From BRHc4a sp049323755 (GTDB lineage: Bacteria > Bacillota > Desulfotomaculia > Desulfotomaculales > Desulfocucumaceae): DNA of 64,000 nt. The stretch spans positions 124,001-188,000 of the forward strand of contig JBMOPE010000006.1 in the NCBI GenBank assembly GCA_049323755.1, in the 5' to 3' direction. Below the pieces are notes generated by a model that worked only from the letters and a program-made list of their open reading frames with translations, did no database searches and was not told the DNA's origin. The position numbers and the translations under genes were made by a program. Positions within the stretch are counted from its first letter, which is position 1. The number at the start of each line of letters is the position of its first letter. Below, piece after piece: positions 17,489-26,634 of the stretch.

Positions 17489-19215
17489 CAGCCTGCTGTA
17501 CCCTGTTCCCTGTCAAGAATCTCAGACACCCTGCTCACTATATCTTTCAATGGGACCATTACCGTATCCCCGCCCCTCCTGAGGCGAAGCTCGACTTCAC
17601 CGGAAGCGACGGCCTTTGAACCCACAGTTATGCGAATGGGATAGCCTACCAGGTCAGCGTCCTTAAATTTTACACCGGGCCTCTCATTGCGGTCGTCCAA
17701 TACCGTTTCAATTCCTGCACCCGTAAGCATCTCGTAGACTTTTTCAGCCAGTTCAGCCTGCTCGCTGTCCTTTACACTGACAGTTATGACAGCCACGTGA
17801 AAGGGCGCTATGGAAGCCGGCCATATTATACCGTTTTCGTCATGGTTCTGCTCAATTGCCGCAGCCATGGCTCTTGTGACGCCGATGCCGTAACAACCCA
17901 TAACTATGGGCTTACTCTGCCCTTTATCATCAAGGTAAGTGGCACCCAAAACCTTACTGTACTTGGTACCCAGCTTGAATACCTGTCCCACCTCTATCCC
18001 CCGGGCCTCAACCAGGGCGGACCCGCACTGGGGACAGGGGTCCCCCGCCTTAACAGCCCTTATATCCGCTACAAGGTCAGATTTAAAGTCCCTGCCGAAA
18101 TTGACATTTATCAGGTGTATATCTTTTTTGTTTGATCCGGCCACAGCGTTGGAAAGGGCTTCAACTTCCTGGTCAACCACCAGCTTTACCCCCGACAGTC
18201 CCACAGGTCCTGCAAAGCCCGGGGCAGCCCCGGTAATCCTGTCCACATCTTCATGCCCTGCCAGCTCAAGATTTAGCACATCCACTGTCTTCATCAGCTT
18301 TATCTCGTTAACATCCCGGTCTCCCCTGACCAGAGCCGCCACAGGTCCCTTTTCGGTGTTGTATATAAGTGTTTTAATAAGCTTATCAGGTGAAATCTGT
18401 AAAAAGCCTGTAACCTCGTCAACAGTTCGCATACCAGGTGTTTCGACAGTCTCCAGGGGTTTGGGGCTTTCCTTGGGCCCACTGATATCCGGAGGACTAA
18501 CCGCCCTCTCAACGTTTGCGGCATAGCCGCAGTCATCCTTGGGGCAGTAAACCACCAGGGCCTCTCCTGAATCTGCAAGAACCATAAACTCGTGGGTGTC
18601 GTTCCCGCCAATTGCGCCTGAATCGGCCTCAACCGGTCTGAACTTAAGGCCGCAGCGCCTGAACACACGGGTATAGGCGTCATACATCTTCCTATAGCTT
18701 ACATCCAGCCCTTCCTCATCCCGGTCGAAGGAATACAGGTCTTTCATTATGAATTCACGGCCCCTCATAAGACCGAAGCGGGGCCTTCTCTCATCCCGGT
18801 ATTTGTTTTGCATCTGGTAGAGTAAGAGGGGCAGCTGCTTGTGGGAATTAACCTCACCTCTGACCAGGTCGGTGATTATCTCCTCATGAGTGGGGCCAAG
18901 GCAAAAATCCCTGCCGTGCCTGTCTTTGAGCCTGAACAGCTCCGGGCCGTACACATTCCACCGCCCTGACTCCAGCCACAGCTCCGCCGGCTGGATAACA
19001 GGCATCATAATTTCCTGCCCGCCTTCACGGTCCATTTCTTCCCTGACAATGGCCTCGATTTTTTTAACAACCCGCCAGGCAAGGGGAAGGAAGGTGTAAA
19101 CACCTGCAGCGGCCTTTCTGATATAACCTGCCCTAACCATTAGCTGGTGACTTACTACTTCCGCCTCCGCCGGCGTTTCTCTCAGGGTGGGTATGAGCAT
19201 TTCCGAAACCTTCAA
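17488..19215 (-). CDS. proS: Prolyl-tRNA synthetase (bacterial type)
   Basis: Charges tRNA-Pro. The class II core has motif 2 (YRDERRPRFGLMRGREF), the INS editing domain inserted in the middle (about 230-390, YbaK-like), motif 3 (GCYGIGVTR) and the anticodon-binding domain at the C-terminus. The 575 residues match the bacterial long form. No T-box leader is seen upstream; a family-C repeat fills that gap. Confidence 0.97.
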   Translation of the reverse strand: MKVSEMLIPTLRETPAEAEVVSHQLMVRAGYIRKAAAGVYTFLPLAWRVVKKIEAIVREEMDREGGQEIMMPVIQPAELWLESGRWNVYGPELFRLKDRHGRDFCLGPTHEEIITDLVRGEVNSHKQLPLLLYQMQNKYRDERRPRFGLMRGREFIMKDLYSFDRDEEGLDVSYRKMYDAYTRVFRRCGLKFRPVEADSGAIGGNDTHEFMVLADSGEALVVYCPKDDCGYAANVERAVSPPDISGPKESPKPLETVETPGMRTVDEVTGFLQISPDKLIKTLIYNTEKGPVAALVRGDRDVNEIKLMKTVDVLNLELAGHEDVDRITGAAPGFAGPVGLSGVKLVVDQEVEALSNAVAGSNKKDIHLINVNFGRDFKSDLVADIRAVKAGDPCPQCGSALVEARGIEVGQVFKLGTKYSKVLGATYLDDKGQSKPIVMGCYGIGVTRAMAAAIEQNHDENGIIWPASIAPFHVAVITVSVKDSEQAELAEKVYEMLTGAGIETVLDDRNERPGVKFKDADLVGYPIRITVGSKAVASGEVELRLRRGGDTVMVPLKDIVSRVSEILDREQGTAG

Positions 19216-19235
19216 CTAGATTCCTCCTTGATAAA

Positions 19236-19427
19236 AAGCTTATAAGTATTGCTTCCCGGTCGGAATTCAGAAGCCAGAATTCAGAATCCAGAATTTTTTG
19301 CATGCAATGCTTTGAAAGCAGAGCGAATAATCCCTTACCCCATAATTACCGCTGTTATAAAGACCTGCGAGGAATGCCTGAGCCATTCTGGCTTCTGACT
19401 TCTGAATTCTGTATTCCGACAGCATAA
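19236..19427. repeat. CAGAATTC palindromic element (family C), copy 1
   Basis: A left arm of CAGAATT/CAGAAGC-type heptads begins GGTCGGAATTC; a right arm of the inverse heptads ends ATTCCGAC. The roughly 80-base centre, read on the minus strand (GGCATTCCTC, GGTAAGGGA.TATTCG, GCATGCAAA), aligns with the centre of copy 3 at 32003. It fills the ispG-proS gap and ends about six bases from the ispG stop codon. Confidence 0.85.
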
Positions 19428-19432
19428 GAATT

Positions 19433-20500
19433 TCAGTATAAGCGGCTGTTGATTATGTCAAAGACCTCTTTCATCAATTCCTCAACCAGCCGTTCCTCCG
19501 GAACCTTCCTGATTACCTGGCCCTTTTTGAAAATAAGACCCTCGCCTTTTCCCCCGGCAATACCCACATCGGCATGCCGGGCCTCGCCGGGTCCGTTCAC
19601 AGCGCAGCCCATAACCGCCACTTTTATAGGGGTTTCGACATTTGCAAGAAGCTCCTCTACACGGTTGGCGATGGAAATGATGTCAACCCTGGTTCTCCCG
19701 CAGGTGGGGCATGATATCAGCTCCACACCCCTGTTCCTTAACCCGAGGGCCTTTAAAATCTCATAGCCCACCCTTATTTCGTGAACCGGGTGGCCGGTAA
19801 GAGAAACCCTTATAGTATCCCCAATACCCATAGCCAGTAAAGCACCTATACCTACAGCCGACTTTACCGTTCCCGAACGTATCGTACCCGCCTCGGTGAC
19901 ACCAACGTGCAGGGGATAATCCACCCTTTCTGACAGTATCCTGTACGCCTCTATCATCATGGGAACATCGGAGGCCTTAAGAGAAATTTTTATTTCCCTG
20001 TAGTCCAGTTCTTCAAGCATACTGACATGGCGCAGGGCACTTTCCACCATGGCTCCGGCAGTGGGCCCGCCATGCCTGTCCAGCAATTCCCTTTCCAGTG
20101 AACCGGCATTAACACCTATTCGAATTGGAACCATTCTTTCCCGGCAGGCTCCTACCACCTCTCTTACTTTTTCTCTGCCGCCGATATTTCCCGGATTTAT
20201 TCTCAGCCCGTCAATCCCGGCCTCAACTGCCATGAGGGCGAGCTGGTAATCAAAGTGAATATCTGCAATAAGCGGAATTTTTATCTTTCTTTTTATTTCC
20301 GAAAGGGCAGCAGCCGCATCCCTGTCGGGAACTGCAACCCTTACAATTTCACACCCTGCCGCCTCTAATTCATCTATTTGTATCACAGTCCCGGCAACAT
20401 CCCTTGTATCGGTATTGGTCATGGACTGTACCGAAATCGGGGCTCCGCCACCTATACGTACAGAGCCCAGCGATATGGGCCGGGTTTTTAGCCTATGCAT
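19433..20500 (-). CDS. ispG: 4-hydroxy-3-methylbut-2-enyl diphosphate synthase
   Basis: Penultimate enzyme of the MEP isoprenoid pathway, a [4Fe-4S] protein reduced by ferredoxin or flavodoxin. The TIM-barrel half (ADIHFDYQLA, GLRINPGNIG) is followed by the cluster domain with SCPTCGRT and GCAVNGPGEA. The 355 residues are typical of the bacterial form. It shares the pathway with dxr two genes upstream. Confidence 0.97.
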   Translation of the reverse strand: MHRLKTRPISLGSVRIGGGAPISVQSMTNTDTRDVAGTVIQIDELEAAGCEIVRVAVPDRDAAAALSEIKRKIKIPLIADIHFDYQLALMAVEAGIDGLRINPGNIGGREKVREVVGACRERMVPIRIGVNAGSLERELLDRHGGPTAGAMVESALRHVSMLEELDYREIKISLKASDVPMMIEAYRILSERVDYPLHVGVTEAGTIRSGTVKSAVGIGALLAMGIGDTIRVSLTGHPVHEIRVGYEILKALGLRNRGVELISCPTCGRTRVDIISIANRVEELLANVETPIKVAVMGCAVNGPGEARHADVGIAGGKGEGLIFKKGQVIRKVPEERLVEELMKEVFDIINSRLY

Positions 20501-20515
20501 GTTAGAACTTCACCC

Positions 20516-20615
20516 CTCGGAATTAGGAATTAGGCATTGGGAATTGGGGACTATTAGCTATCATACCTATCTCATATTTCTTATTACTAATTCCCAACTC
20601 CCAATTCCGGACCCT
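20516..20615. repeat. GGAATTG palindromic element (family A), two arms
   Basis: A left arm of GGAATTA/GGAATTG heptads, a spacer of about 40 AT-rich bases, and an inverted right arm (AATTCCC heptads) ending CCGGACCC. The right end overlaps the rseP stop codon: TAG is followed directly by the outer motif. It fills the ispG-rseP gap. Confidence 0.85.
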
Positions 20616-21642
20616 ACATAACAAGCTGCAGAATATCATTATATGTTATAACCACTATCAGAAAGAGCAGGAGCCCGAATCCCACCATGTGTATAAAGTT
20701 TTCTCTCTGGGGCTCCACCGGTTTCCCCCGCAGTTTTTCAATCAAAAGAAACAGAATTCGGCTGCCATCCAGGGCAGGTATGGGAAAAAGGTTAAACAGT
20801 CCAAGGCTGACAGATAGAAATGCCGAAAGGCTTAAAAGGTTTATAAACCAGCTTGTACTGCTTACAGCTTCGTTAATGGTGGCCACGATTCTAACCGGCC
20901 CCCCCAGCTCAAGTGGTATCTCTCTCGCTATTCCCTTGCCGATATAATCAAGTATCTGAAACGACATAATTGCGGTATGCCTGGCTCCCAGCGCCAGGGC
21001 CGTGAAGGGGTCGGCCTTTTTTAAGGTGGGGTGAATTCCTATCTTTCCCTGCCCTTTGTCATCAGGATAGGGAGTAACCTTAAAATTGAGCCTCTGCCCA
21101 TCCCTGATAACGGATACCTCAATCTGCTTCCCCGAATTGGCCCCAACCGTTTTGCTTAACTGTTCCCAATTTTCTATTTTAACCCCGTTGATCCCGGAAA
21201 TTACGTCACCGGAACGTATCCCTGCAGTTGCGGCCGGTTTTCCTTCCAAAGTATCCTGCACTTTGGTGGTGGGAACATCAGGCATTCCATAAACCATAAA
21301 AATAACTGAAACAAGCACTGCCGCGAGGACAAAATTCATAAGCGGGCCGGCAAATATAACCGATGCTCGCTGAAGAACCGTCTTTTTATTAAATCCCCTC
21401 TCCTCGTCCTCGGTTTTCTCTTCGGTGGGGTCCATTCCGGCCATCCGGACAAAGCCGCCCAGGGGCAAGGCCCGAAGGTTATACGTGGTTTCACCCCTTT
21501 GAATTGATATCAGCTTGGGACCAAATCCCAGGCTGAACTCGTGCACCTTGATTCCAACCATTTTTGCCACCATAAAGTGTCCCAGCTCATGAAAAAATAT
21601 CAGAACCCCGAAAACTATTACAGAAGCTATAAAAGTATCCAT
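20614..21642 (-). CDS. rseP: Intramembrane site-2 protease RseP/RasP family
   Basis: A membrane zinc protease that cleaves regulatory or signal-peptide substrates within the bilayer. The zinc motif HELGHF is near residue 18 and the NLFPIPALDGSRI motif is near residue 285. A PDZ domain lies between (about 120-200), with four hydrophobic helices overall. The 342 residues are typical. It lies between dxr and ispG as in many Firmicutes; the element that follows runs into its stop codon. Confidence 0.95.
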   Translation of the reverse strand: MDTFIASVIVFGVLIFFHELGHFMVAKMVGIKVHEFSLGFGPKLISIQRGETTYNLRALPLGGFVRMAGMDPTEEKTEDEERGFNKKTVLQRASVIFAGPLMNFVLAAVLVSVIFMVYGMPDVPTTKVQDTLEGKPAATAGIRSGDVISGINGVKIENWEQLSKTVGANSGKQIEVSVIRDGQRLNFKVTPYPDDKGQGKIGIHPTLKKADPFTALALGARHTAIMSFQILDYIGKGIAREIPLELGGPVRIVATINEAVSSTSWFINLLSLSAFLSVSLGLFNLFPIPALDGSRILFLLIEKLRGKPVEPQRENFIHMVGFGLLLFLIVVITYNDILQLVM

Positions 21643-21722
21643 TTTCTCACCCTTTTTAAATCGTCTATGACATCAACAGCTTTTAATAATAATTATTAAC
21701 ACTATACCCCACTATTAATTCT

Positions 21723-22874
21723 TTAGGACAGGGCACTGGCCAACCTGCCTGCCTCTTCACGGGCGCTCCGGTCAGCTTCCAGTATTTCATCCAAATCCGG
21801 GCTGGTGGTAACCTCGTGTCCGCTCACCACTTTCTCCACAACCCTGTATATGGAGATGAAGTTTATCTTACCTGAAAGAAATGATTCCACTGCAACCTCA
21901 TTAGCGGCATTCATCACAGCCGGCAGGGTGCCCCCAAGTTTGCCAACCCTGTAGGCCAGGTCAAGCAGGGGAAATCGCTGAAGGTCAGGATGCTCAAAAG
22001 TCAAATCATGTAAGCTGAACAGATCAAGACGGGGCACGTTTCCCGGTAAACGTTCCGGATACGTAAAGGCATACTGTATCGGCAGCTTCATGTCGGGAAT
22101 ACCCATCTGGGCAAGAACCGAACCGTCCCTGAACTCTACCAGGGAATGAATTATACTCTGGGGATGAACGGCCACCCTTATTCTGTCATAGTCAAGATTG
22201 AAAAGCCACCGGGCCTCAATAACCTCAAGCCCTTTATTCATCAGTGTGGCCGAATCCACGGTGATTTTTCTTCCCATACTCCAGTTAGGATGTGCAAGGG
22301 CCATTTCAACCGTAACATTTGCCAAGTCCGGGGGTTCCTTTCTGAAAGGGCCCCCGGAAGCTGTTAAAATAATACTGTCAACCTCTTCGGGCCGGGAGCC
22401 CTGCATACACTGCCACACAGCCGAGTGTTCGCTGTCTACCGGCAATATTTTAACATTGTGTTTTGAGGCCAGGCCTGTTACCATAGCCCCCCCGGCGACA
22501 AGGGTTTCCTTATTGGCCAGCGCTATATTTTTCCCGGATTTAATTGCTTCCACCGTAGGCAGAAGTCCGGCCGTTCCTGTTATAGCGGTGAGCACCGTAT
22601 CGGCCTCCGAAAGAGTCGCAACCGCCTTCATTCCGTCTAATCCACATAGTATGTCCGGTCCCTTCCCGCCTGCTTCTTCAGTTAAGTCCCTGGCATCACC
22701 GGAATCCAGAACAGACACCACCAGGGGTCTGTATTTTTTTATTTGCTCTTTTAATAATTCCAGATTTCTCCCGGCTGCCAGGCCCACGACTTTAAATTGG
22801 GGAAACCGGTCCACCACTTCAAGGGCCTGCCTCCCAATGGACCCTGTGCTGCCCAGTATGGAAATACCTTTAAT
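21723..22874 (-). CDS. dxr: 1-deoxy-D-xylulose 5-phosphate reductoisomerase, probable ATT start
   Basis: First committed step of the MEP pathway, using NADPH. Motifs seen are the dinucleotide site ILGSTGSIG, the metal/substrate site PVDSEHSA and LMNKGLEVIEA. The first ATG/GTG/TTG codon in frame that would give a normal family start is missing: the nearest, inside VVDRF at 22817, would delete the NADPH motif. A stop codon lies at 22881-22883. A GGGGGTGA ribosome-binding site sits six bases before an ATT at 22874, giving (M)KGISILG and 383 residues, the family length. Confidence 0.93.
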   Translation of the reverse strand: MKGISILGSTGSIGRQALEVVDRFPQFKVVGLAAGRNLELLKEQIKKYRPLVVSVLDSGDARDLTEEAGGKGPDILCGLDGMKAVATLSEADTVLTAITGTAGLLPTVEAIKSGKNIALANKETLVAGGAMVTGLASKHNVKILPVDSEHSAVWQCMQGSRPEEVDSIILTASGGPFRKEPPDLANVTVEMALAHPNWSMGRKITVDSATLMNKGLEVIEARWLFNLDYDRIRVAVHPQSIIHSLVEFRDGSVLAQMGIPDMKLPIQYAFTYPERLPGNVPRLDLFSLHDLTFEHPDLQRFPLLDLAYRVGKLGGTLPAVMNAANEVAVESFLSGKINFISIYRVVEKVVSGHEVTTSPDLDEILEADRSAREEAGRLASALS

Positions 22875-22913
22875 CTGAATTCACCCCCGGAAATAAAGCT
22901 GATACTGATTATC

Positions 22914-23106
22914 TTTCTGGTCAGGAAACAGAAGACAGAATACAGGAGACAGGAGTTTTTGAATGCCCTACTACAGAATTTAGACATCCGGACTGCCCAA
23001 AGCCGCCACCAAAAAATTACAATTAGCCTTTTATCTTGCAGTATTAGTTGACATATCAGTAACGCCTGGTCCTCCTGTCTACTGTCTACTGTCTCCTGAC
23101 CCATAA
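22914..23106. repeat. GGAGACA palindromic element (family B), two arms
   Basis: A left arm (GGTCAGGAAACAGAAGACAG...) of 7-base units and an inverted right arm (CTGTCTACTGTCTACTG...) ending TCCTGACCC flank a centre of about 110 bases. The centre contains GGACTGCCCAAAGCCGCC, resembling the hairpin next to the family-D elements. It fills the dxr-ytvI gap. Confidence 0.8.
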
Positions 23107-23125
23107 TTCCAGCCCTCTAGGATCA

Positions 23126-24205
23126 TTATGCTTTTTTCAAGGCCTTATAAGTGGCCTGCACTGCTATAAGTAAAATTGGTCCCAGGATAAGTCCGGCGAA
23201 CCCTATAAGTTTAAGGCCGATATACATTACGGCCAGCACCGCCAGCGGGTGCAGCCCTAAATTTGCGGCCACCACTCTGGCCTCAAGGGTTTGCCTTACC
23301 AGCCATAGCAGCAGGTACAGAATAAGAAGCTTTATACCAAAAGCAATATTTCCGCTTATAAAGCTCCACACCGCCCAGGGTATGATTATACTGGCCGGAC
23401 CCAAAAGGGGAAGAACATCAAAAAGGCCTATCAAAAGACCCATTGTAAGGGCGTATTTGGCCCCTATAATATAAAGCCCCACAATGGCCTGCAAGGTGGT
23501 CAAAGACATCAAAAATGCCTGGGCCCTTACGTAGCTCAGGAAGGCCTGGGCTATTTCCCTGATTATCTGAAGGCTTTTGTCATTCCAGGGAGAGGGAATA
23601 ATGCTTATCCAAAGCCTGACTATAAGCTCCCGGTCCCTGCTGAAAAAGTATGTAGCTATTATGGCTACTATTATTCCCAGTACCGCTTCAGGTAAAGCCG
23701 AAGCCATTCCCAATAAAAATTCTGCCAGCTTCCCGGCCATATCTGAAAGGTTGCCGGTGATTGTGCCCAGGCTTTCCTGCAGCCTGAGAGTTACTTCCTG
23801 CGGCAGGCTGAAATACAGCAGTTTGCTCTGCTCAAAATAGAATATAATAAATTCCTGAACCGGCTTTACATAGCGGGGCAGGTAAACCGACAGTTCGCTG
23901 AGTTCCTTGACAAGCCTGAATATAGCCAGTGTCAACAGAAAGCTGACCCCACCGAATACAAACAGCATTGATAAGGCAACAGCCGCATTTCGGCTCATCC
24001 TGGTTCTTTCTGCCAGCAAATTTACCGCAGGCTCCATCAGCAGTGAGATAAGTGCAGCAATAATAAATGGTATCAGTAAGGAAATACCCTTATTTAAAAT
24101 AACAAATATTTCCGGTATAAAATAAAGGGCCGAGAAATACATCAGGGCAAGGGCCGCCCCTATCAGGACAATTGTCTGAATATACCTGGACATCGATTCA
24201 AACAC
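23126..24205 (-). CDS. ytvI: AI-2E family membrane protein, YtvI-like sporulation protein
   Basis: A 359-residue polytopic membrane protein with seven to eight hydrophobic helices and the AI-2E/UPF0118 C-terminal block (GLLIGLFDVLPLLGPASII, GLILGPILL). Length and layout match the sporulation integral membrane protein YtvI. It lies directly downstream of cdsA, with a one-base gap, and upstream of dxr, so it is expressed with phospholipid and isoprenoid genes. A transport substrate is not known; assignment to YtvI rather than another AI-2E member is probable. Confidence 0.8.
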   Translation of the reverse strand: MFESMSRYIQTIVLIGAALALMYFSALYFIPEIFVILNKGISLLIPFIIAALISLLMEPAVNLLAERTRMSRNAAVALSMLFVFGGVSFLLTLAIFRLVKELSELSVYLPRYVKPVQEFIIFYFEQSKLLYFSLPQEVTLRLQESLGTITGNLSDMAGKLAEFLLGMASALPEAVLGIIVAIIATYFFSRDRELIVRLWISIIPSPWNDKSLQIIREIAQAFLSYVRAQAFLMSLTTLQAIVGLYIIGAKYALTMGLLIGLFDVLPLLGPASIIIPWAVWSFISGNIAFGIKLLILYLLLWLVRQTLEARVVAANLGLHPLAVLAVMYIGLKLIGFAGLILGPILLIAVQATYKALKKA

Positions 24206-24206
24206 C

Positions 24207-24995
24207 TCAATGATTTACCACAAAGGTAACATAATAATATACTGCGGGTGCTGTAAAGATCATGCTGTCGAACCGATCCAATACACCTCCGTGACCAGGG
24301 ATGATTGCACCTGTATCTTTCATCCCTGCTTGTCTTTTAAGAGTGGATTCAAAAAGATCACCAAGTATGCCTGTGATCCCCACCAGAACACCTACAGCCA
24401 CAAGCTGTGGGTACGACATAAGCGGGTAAAACATATATACCAGTAGCGCTCCTGAAATACTCCCTATAACGCCCCCGAGCGCCCCTTCCACAGTCTTTCC
24501 CGGGCTAAGGCTGGGGGCCAGCTTTCTCTTTCCCATTTTCTTGCCTATAAAGTACGCAACAGTATCTCCTGCCCAGGTAGCTGCGAGCATTGTCAGTATC
24601 CAGGCAAGTCCTCCGTCCAGAGTCCTTACAAGGTAAAAAAATGCAAAGAGACCTATATAAAGGGTACCGGTTAACCCTGCGGCAACATCGGCCGGACCTG
24701 CATGAGGATATCTTAAAACACCGCTTAACAGGACAAGTATGATAACCGGAGCCAGAGCAAGTCCATAGGCCTGAATTCCCCCGGTGAAGGCGCTTAAAGA
24801 CATTATAATAATTCCGGCTGACATTACAGGCAGTGAAGGTTTCAAATCCATTTTCAAAAAGATTTTGTTAAGCTCATGAAGAGCAAAAAGCATTATAAGT
24901 GCCGTTACGGCAAAATGAATCCATCCACCGTACCAGACAGCCAGCAGCAAAACAGGAATACCCACTGCTGCGCTCAAAACTCGTGTTAACAGCAA
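24207..24995 (-). CDS. cdsA: Phosphatidate cytidylyltransferase
   Basis: Makes CDP-diacylglycerol from phosphatidic acid and CTP. About seven membrane helices precede the C-terminal signature: STLKRQAGMKDTG followed by PGHGGVLDRFDS. The 262-residue length is usual. It starts 15 bases after the uppS stop, the standard uppS-cdsA pair. Confidence 0.96.
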   Translation of the reverse strand: MLLTRVLSAAVGIPVLLLAVWYGGWIHFAVTALIMLFALHELNKIFLKMDLKPSLPVMSAGIIIMSLSAFTGGIQAYGLALAPVIILVLLSGVLRYPHAGPADVAAGLTGTLYIGLFAFFYLVRTLDGGLAWILTMLAATWAGDTVAYFIGKKMGKRKLAPSLSPGKTVEGALGGVIGSISGALLVYMFYPLMSYPQLVAVGVLVGITGILGDLFESTLKRQAGMKDTGAIIPGHGGVLDRFDSMIFTAPAVYYYVTFVVNH

Positions 24996-25010
24996 AAAAA
25001 TCTCACCAGC

Positions 25011-25799
25011 CTATTCATTTAGCCCCCCAAACCGGCGTTTTCTCCTCTGAAAATCGACTACTGCCTGAATAAGGTGACTTCTTCTGAAATCAGGCCACAT
25101 CACATCTGATAGCCAGAATTCGGTGTATGCTAACTGCCACAGTAAAAAATTACTGACCCTCAGGTCACCCGCCGGGCGGATAAGTATGTCAGGATCGGGC
25201 TGGCCCGAGGTGTACAGGTGGTCGGAAATTATTTTTTGATTTATATCATCCGGGGTGAGTTTACCGGCGGCAACTTCAGAGCAAATACTCCTTACCGCAT
25301 CCTCAAGCTCTGTACGTCCCCCGTAGTTTAAGGCAATATTAAAATTAAGCCCGCTGCAGTTTTCAGTCATCTTATGGGCCTTCACAACAGCTTCACGGGC
25401 CTTTGGAGGGAGATCAGCTATTTTTCCGATAGCCTTCACCTTCACATTGTTTTTGCAGAGATCGTAAATCTCCTTTTCCAGATATTCCACCAGTAAGTCC
25501 ATTAAATTATCAACCTCTTCCCGGGGACGCTTCCAGTTCTCCGTGGAAAAGGCGTATACGGTGAGATACTGAAGTCCTATTTCAGAGCTTGCTTTTACCA
25601 CTTCCCGAAGCGACTCCACTCCGGCCCGGTGTCCATAAGCCCTTGGCATACCTCTCCGGCGGGCCCACCTACCGTTTCCATCCATGATAATAGCCACATG
25701 ACGGGGCATACGTGAGGGATCTATAGCAGCCTTCAGTGACTCTTCTTCCATTTCCCTGTCTGAAGACCTGCGCATAAGATTTACAATGTTCTTTATCAC
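25011..25799 (-). CDS. uppS: Isoprenyl transferase (undecaprenyl diphosphate synthase)
   Basis: Makes the C55 lipid carrier for cell-wall precursors. Conserved elements: IMDGNGRWA (substrate Asp), YAFSTENW, and RPAGDLRVSNFLLWQLAY near the C-terminus. I choose a GTG at 25799 with GGGGTGG upstream; ATG codons at 25826 and 25832 are also in frame but have no good ribosome-binding site. Either gives 262-273 residues, normal for the family. Confidence 0.95.
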   Translation of the reverse strand: MIKNIVNLMRRSSDREMEEESLKAAIDPSRMPRHVAIIMDGNGRWARRRGMPRAYGHRAGVESLREVVKASSEIGLQYLTVYAFSTENWKRPREEVDNLMDLLVEYLEKEIYDLCKNNVKVKAIGKIADLPPKAREAVVKAHKMTENCSGLNFNIALNYGGRTELEDAVRSICSEVAAGKLTPDDINQKIISDHLYTSGQPDPDILIRPAGDLRVSNFLLWQLAYTEFWLSDVMWPDFRRSHLIQAVVDFQRRKRRFGGLNE

Positions 25800-25866
25800 A
25801 AAGCCACCCCACACACAGTAATTCATAACCATTATATTAAAAAGCTTCTTTTGAGTACACCATTAT

Positions 25867-26070
25867 TATGCTTATTCTGAAAACTTATGCGGTCGGAATC
25901 CAGAATTAAGAAGCCAGAAGCCAGAATGGTTTAAGCATTCCTCACAAGTCTATAAGAAGCTGTAATTGGAGGAGAGAAACCATAGCTTGCCTTTTGAGTA
26001 CCGCATGCAAAAAATTCTGGATTCTGAATTCTGACTTCTGTATTCTGACCGGAAAGCAGTGCCCGTGAGC
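25867..26070. repeat. CAGAATTC palindromic element (family C), copy 2
   Basis: Left arm begins GGTCGGAATCC with CAGAAGC-type heptads, the centre carries GGTTTAAGCATTCCTCACAAG and GCATGCAAAAAATTC, and the right arm ends TATTCTGACC. The flank beyond the right arm (GGAAAGCAGTGCCCGTGAGC) matches that of copies 3 and 5. It ends exactly at the ferredoxin terminator and fills the gap before uppS. Confidence 0.85.
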
Positions 26071-26105
26071 AAAATAACCCCCTCATTATCCGAGGGGGTT
26101 ATTTT
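26071..26105 (-). terminator. Terminator after the ferredoxin gene
   Basis: A perfect 14-bp stem (AAAATAACCCCCTC / GAGGGGGTTATTTT) with a seven-base loop begins immediately after the ferredoxin stop codon. T-runs flank it on both strands. Confidence 0.88.
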
Positions 26106-26273
26106 TTATTCCTCAATAATGGCTCCAGTGGGGCATGAGTCAATACATATTCCGCAATTTTCGCATTTTTCGGGGTCAATGTTAAAAGTTTCCCCCTCAA
26201 TAATTGCGTCATTGGGGCAGGATTCCACACAGGTCCCACACGCCAGGCATTCTTCATTAATCCGGTAACCCAT
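26106..26273 (-). CDS. 2[4Fe-4S] ferredoxin
   Basis: A 55-residue electron carrier with two CxxCxxC...CP motifs: CLACGTCVESCP and CENCGICIDSCP, the clostridial ferredoxin pattern. The ATG at 26273 is preceded by AAGGAGGTG. It lies between the frr-linked small gene and uppS, is followed by a strong terminator, and could serve IspG or redox enzymes encoded elsewhere; that link is inference. Confidence 0.95.
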   Translation of the reverse strand: MGYRINEECLACGTCVESCPNDAIIEGETFNIDPEKCENCGICIDSCPTGAIIEE

Positions 26274-26397
26274 ACTCTACACCTCCTTTCAAGACACTTC
26301 CGTGAAAAAACCGTGGAAACTTCCCTGCCAGCCAAAATGTCACTGTGTTTATTATACGCATCCCTGCATCCTGACAGAACCGTTTCATCCTAGCCTT

Positions 26398-26634
26398 TTA
26401 GTCCCCGGAACGGAAATACCTGTCCCCGGACTGGCGGGTTAATTCACAGGTAACGGTAATAATACCGGTGTCTTGCCGGAGATGAAAGCGAACTACCCTT
26501 TCTGTTCCCTTAACGCCAGGCAGCCTAGCCGTTCCTGTATATTGAACCTCGACTCTGAGACCTGCCCTTTCCACGATTGAAATAGCTTCCTCCATGGTAA
26601 GAGCCAGTAGTTCTCTCTCCAGGCTATTACTCAA
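26398..26634 (-). CDS. Hypothetical protein, 78 aa, coupled to frr
   Basis: I do not recognise this protein. A single alpha/beta domain is suggested; residues 10-38 (MEEAISIVERAGLRVEVQY) have the helix-strand spacing of a PASTA-like unit, and the rest looks like beta strands. The TTG start at 26634 overlaps the frr stop (TTGA), so translation is probably coupled. It is basic at the C-terminus and has no membrane segment. Confidence 0.65.
   Translation of the reverse strand: MSNSLERELLALTMEEAISIVERAGLRVEVQYTGTARLPGVKGTERVVRFHLRQDTGIITVTCELTRQSGDRYFRSGD

Noticed and set aside
19216..19432. T-box leader for proS
   Set aside because: The gap is fully explained by a family-C element and no T-box sequence or specifier stem is visible.
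26099..26335. 78-codon minus-strand frame overlapping the ferredoxin gene
   Set aside because: The 55-residue ferredoxin in another frame has both cluster motifs and the ribosome-binding site.
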